Assembly: GCA_016704465.1 (NCBI GenBank)
Contig: JADJAD010000013.1
Coordinates: 248,001 to 312,000, forward strand
DNA length: 64,000 nt
Direction: 5' to 3'
Origin: Gemmatimonadota bacterium
Lineage (GTDB): Bacteria > Gemmatimonadota > Gemmatimonadetes > Gemmatimonadales > Gemmatimonadaceae
Shown here: positions 60,839 to 64,000 of the stretch, piece after piece
How the letters are laid out: each line of letters opens with the position of its first letter
How positions within the stretch are numbered: the stretch's first letter is position 1
Notes under the pieces: model-generated
Seen by the model: the letters and a program-made list of their open reading frames with translations, nothing else
The model's database searches: none
What the model was told of the DNA's origin: nothing
Made by a program: the position numbers and the translations under genes

Positions 60839-62834
60839 GTGAATCCGCTCGCCCGCAGAATGTCCGCAACGCTCGCCACCCTCGTGGCCGCGCAGCGGCG
60901 GTCGCGACGCGCAGTGGCCACCACCTGGATCGTTGCGACCACGGCCGGACTCTGTTCGTGCAGCGTGGATGAGCAGGCGGCGCGACCGACCGGCACGCAC
61001 GAGGTCACGGTCCGCGCGGCCGTCGCGGTCGACACGTCGGCGGCTCTGCGGACACGAGCGCCTGGCGACAGCGGGCGGACGGCGCGCGACGGGCAGCGGC
61101 CGTGGAGCGAGCCGCAGCCGGCAGACGAGCCGCCATTGCGCCCTCGCGCCGGCAGCCGCCACGCCCCCGGAGGCGGTACCGCAACGTCCGGAACCGGCGG
61201 CACCGTCGCGTGCGGTCCCGGCAGGCTCTGCGGAGATCGAACAGTCCACGCACGGGACCGGTGCGCCGATCGAGCTCGTGACATCGTTCGACGGACTCGG
61301 CGCCTCGTTCGTCGGCCCCCAGGGGACCGCCACCCTGCGCAATCCATCGGACAACAGCCTCGCCGTCGGCCCAAACCACATCGTGCAGACTGTCAACTCG
61401 CGCATGGCGATCTTCACCAAGCGGGGGGCGACGTACGACAGCACGGGGCGGGTCCTGTATGGACCGGTCCCCAGCAACACCGTCTTCCGCGGATTCGGCG
61501 GCCCGTGCGAGGAACGCCTGAGCGGCGACGCCGTGGTGCGATACGACCAGCTGGCCGGTCGATGGCTGATCGTCCTTCCGATCTTTGCCCGCGTGCGCAA
61601 GGGCGAGCGCCACCTCCCCGCTCCACGTGCCGGCGAGGGGGCGCGTGCCAGCACACCCGGACAGGCGCGGCAGCCTGGCGCGCCCCGCGAGCTGTTCCAG
61701 CCGCCGGCGGCCGCGACCGACAGCCCGGCGAGACCGGCCACTCCCGCGCCCACAATCCCCGCGCCCACAGTTCCCGCGCCAGCGGTCCCTGACACGCAGG
61801 GGGTGTACGCCATGTGCTACGCCGTGAGCACGAGCGCCGACCCGCTCGGCAGCTACTATCGATACGAGTTCGTGCGCCCGCTCTTTCCCGACTACCCGCG
61901 ACCGGCCGTCTGGCCCGACGGCTACTACGTCCCGAGCAGCACCGGCGACGACGTCATCCAGAAGCATGCCTGTGTCGTCGATCGTGCACGGATGCTGGCC
62001 GGGCAGGTCGCCACCGAGCAGTGCGTGGTGCTGGACGACGTGAACTTCCTCAACAACGCCGACCTCGATGGCAGCACGCTCCCCCCGGCCGGGGCGCCGA
62101 ACATCATGCTGGCCACCGGCGGTACGCAGTTGCGGCACGACGTCGAGGACGACGGGATCTACGCGTGGTCGTTCCACGTGGACTGGGGAGACCCGTCGCG
62201 CACGCGGGTCTATGGCCCGGTGAAGGTCGCCGTTGCCCCGTATCGCTACCTGTGCGACGGACAGCTCACGAGCTGCGTGCCGCAGCCGGGGACGACGCGC
62301 CGCCTGGACGCACAGGGCGACAAGCTGATGGCCCGCGTGGTGTACCGTCGCATCGGACGCCGCGAGTCCGTCGTCGCCGTGCACTCCGTCAACACCAGCA
62401 GCGGTGGCGGTGGCGTGCGCTGGTACGAGTTCCGCATCGGGCCACGGCGCGACGTGCAGCTCTATCAGCAAGGGACGTACGCGCCCGATTCCTCGTTCCG
62501 GTGGATGGCGTCGCCCGCCATGGATCGCGCCGGCAACATCGGCATCGGCTACTCGTTCGGTGGCACGCCGCACTTTGCCGGGCAGCGCTTCGCCGGTCGC
62601 CTGGCCGGCGATCCCCGCGGGATCCTCACCCGTCGCGAGACGGTGCTGGTCGAGGGCGCGGCGTCGCAGGAACACTCGTTGCGGTGGGAGGACTACACGC
62701 AGACGGCCGTCGATCCGTCGGACGACTGCACGATCTGGTACGTGGGCGACTACCTGCGCGCGGGCGACGCGACGTATTCGACGCGCATCGGCGGCTTCCG
62801 ATTCCCTGGCTGCCCCGGCGCGATGCGGCGCTGA
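60839..62834 (+). CDS. Large secreted protein of an uncharacterised family, frameshifted near the N-terminus
   Basis: GTG 60839 (or ATG 60860) opens a frame with a basic n-region, hydrophobic segment and lipobox-like GLCSC. That frame becomes Arg-rich after about residue 100. The downstream frame, stop 62834, supplies the rest, from AAATPPEAVPQRPE onwards, so one extra base near 61130-61165 is likely. The main part includes VGPNHIVQTVNSRMAIFTK, VRYDQLAGRWLIVLPIF, YAMCYAVSTSADPLG, RPAVWPDGYYVPSS, a Pro-rich 15-bp repeat (61746-61790) and DDCTIWYVGDYL. The order suggests a beta-propeller; function unknown. Confidence 0.8.
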
Positions 62835-62909
62835 CTCCGGCCGGCACACGGGTGCGCGTGCCTAACGCGCCCGCGACATTCTCCGACGCGGCCACGTCGC
62901 GCCCTTCCG

Positions 62910-64000
62910 CTACAGAACGGCCCGGCGCTTGAGCAGGTGGTACTGCTCCACCACCGCCTGCGCGGCTCCGGCGGGCGGCACGTCGAGCACCAGCACGCCG
63001 CGCGCCCGCATGTCGGCCAGCGCACGCTCGCGCGCCTGCAGCAGCTCCTCAGCCGCCGCCCGCTCGTAGGCGCCGAGCACCGTGTCGGGGCGACGAGTGG
63101 CCAGGCGGTCGAGCGCCGGGTCGCGTAGCGTCACCGCCAGCGGGAGGTGGCGCGGGCGCAGCGTGCCGAGCTGCGCCACCAGCGCCTCGCTCGCGGTCCG
63201 GTCGATCACGTCGGTGAAGACGACCGTGAGCGCGCGCTTGCGATTGCGCTGCGCGAGATAGGCGAAGGCCGCCGGGTAGTCCGGCTCCACCAGCGACCCC
63301 TGCACCATCGCCAGGGCGTCGAGCAGCGCGCGCAGGGCGCGACGTCCACGAGCGGGCGCGAGGTACTGCTGCACCTGATCGGCGAAGACCATGAGCCCGA
63401 CGTTGTCATCGTGCTCCACGGCGGCGTGTCCCAGCTGCAAGACCGCCTCGACCACGGATTCCAGCCGCGAGCGACCGTCGGACTCGGCGGTCAGCAAGCG
63501 CCCGGCATCGATGGCCACCAGCACCTGCTGGCGTCGTTCGTCCTCATACTGCCGCACCATCGCCTTGCCGCGACGCGCGGTGGCCTTCCAGTCGAGGGTG
63601 CGGGTGTCGTCGCCGGGGACCCATTCGCGCAGGCTCTCGAAGACCCGTCCCTCGCCCAGGCGGCGCACCGCGCGCTGCCCAGCCTCGCGGCGGCGTTGCG
63701 CCTGCGTGGGCAGCGAGCGCAGCGAGGCCCCGACGAGCGTGGGATAGACGGTCACCCGCCACGGCAGGTCGATCGTGGTCGATCGCCATGCGAGCCTCCA
63801 TGGAGCGCTGACCCGCAGGTGCAACGTCCCGGGCCCTCCCTTGCCCCGGGCCCGGGGGCGCACGTCGAACTCCTCGAAACGGGGGGACGCGGGGTCGAGC
63901 ACGAAGTGGCGCTCGATCCCACCCGCCATGGACAGCAGCGGTGGGAGCGACTCGACCACACGTACGGCTGCCGGACGTGCGAGCCGCGAACGCCAGCGGT
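62910..64000 (-). CDS. DUF58 domain protein (5' end outside window)
   Basis: 363 residues visible; the frame continues through 64000 (RLARPAAVRVVESLPPLLS precedes the internal GTG at 63959), so the start lies beyond the window. Core DUF58 motif: REWVPGDDTRTLDWKATARRG, then a von Willebrand A-like fold with VLVAIDAGRLL and NVGLMVFADQV. Such proteins pair with MoxR ATPases and DUF4129/transglutaminase proteins; these would be expected upstream, off the window. Confidence 0.92.
   Translation of the reverse strand, partial: RWRSRLARPAAVRVVESLPPLLSMAGGIERHFVLDPASPRFEEFDVRPRARGKGGPGTLHLRVSAPWRLAWRSTTIDLPWRVTVYPTLVGASLRSLPTQAQRRREAGQRAVRRLGEGRVFESLREWVPGDDTRTLDWKATARRGKAMVRQYEDERRQQVLVAIDAGRLLTAESDGRSRLESVVEAVLQLGHAAVEHDDNVGLMVFADQVQQYLAPARGRRALRALLDALAMVQGSLVEPDYPAAFAYLAQRNRKRALTVVFTDVIDRTASEALVAQLGTLRPRHLPLAVTLRDPALDRLATRRPDTVLGAYERAAAEELLQARERALADMRARGVLVLDVPPAGAAQAVVEQYHLLKRRAVL

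Noticed and set aside
1..64000. CRISPR arrays, insertion sequences, prophage, tRNA or rRNA genes
   Set aside because: No direct repeats with spacers, transposase or integrase motifs, or cloverleaf/rRNA sequences were seen; the tandem repeats found have no spacers.

Overview
The window looks like a stretch of chromosome from a high-GC (about 70% by eye) Gram-negative soil or water bacterium, most likely Gemmatimonadota. The reasons are the very high GC, the many secreted or lipid-anchored proteins of unknown family, stand-alone TonB-plug-like proteins, YtcJ-type amidohydrolases, S10 carboxypeptidase, and ECF sigma genes coupled to membrane proteins with AMPK-type glycogen-binding domains. This is inferred from gene content, not from a marker gene. 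I see no tRNA, rRNA, insertion sequence, integrase or CRISPR array. Coding density is high, with many 4-base start/stop overlaps.

Layout. 1-2233: 3' part of a hybrid two-component system with an AraC output domain. 2454-8716: amidohydrolase, two coupled thioredoxin-like ferredoxins, a membrane sulfatase-like enzyme, and a rhodanese/OsmC pair. 8731-23299: a block of twelve genes on the minus strand for copper or heavy-metal resistance. Read 5' to 3' these are a CopZ-like chaperone, a membrane cupredoxin, CopA ATPase, CsoR, three unknown envelope proteins, a response regulator and sensor kinase, a TolC-like protein, and an RND adaptor and pump. Just upstream of the chaperone a perfect 17-bp inverted repeat overlaps a good promoter and fits a CsoR operator. 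23395-24250: an ECF sigma/zinc-finger anti-sigma pair. 24420-29356: hybrid kinase, PdxH, RsgA, a small unknown protein and proline dehydrogenase.

29492-33361: an operon of ECF sigma factor, single-pass membrane protein with a periplasmic glycogen-binding (CBM48/AMPK-type) domain, an unknown secreted protein, a predicted envelope protein with a second such domain, and a transglutaminase-like protease. I consider this the best candidate for an undescribed system, possibly glycan-sensing sigma regulation. 33670-37216: fatty-acid beta-oxidation pair (FadJ-like and FadI-like). 37448-43016: S10 peptidase, GlpD, a frameshifted lipoprotein, a plug-like protein, and greA with a leader hairpin. 43180-64000: metabolic and envelope genes (MBL-fold, deoxyhypusine-synthase-like, LOG family, phosphodiesterase-like, LVIVD protein, GltS, second YtcJ amidohydrolase, PLP dehydratase, PP2C phosphatase, FAD oxidoreductase, RidA, FabZ-like, a large secreted protein) and a DUF58 gene cut by the window end.

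Patterns across the window. The octamer CGTTAGGC recurs about every 3 kb, far above my rough expectation, both inside genes and across stop codons. Short tandem repeats of 11-16 bp occupy several gene borders. Four genes show an apparent +1 frameshift, which suggests either residual assembly indels or real decay.
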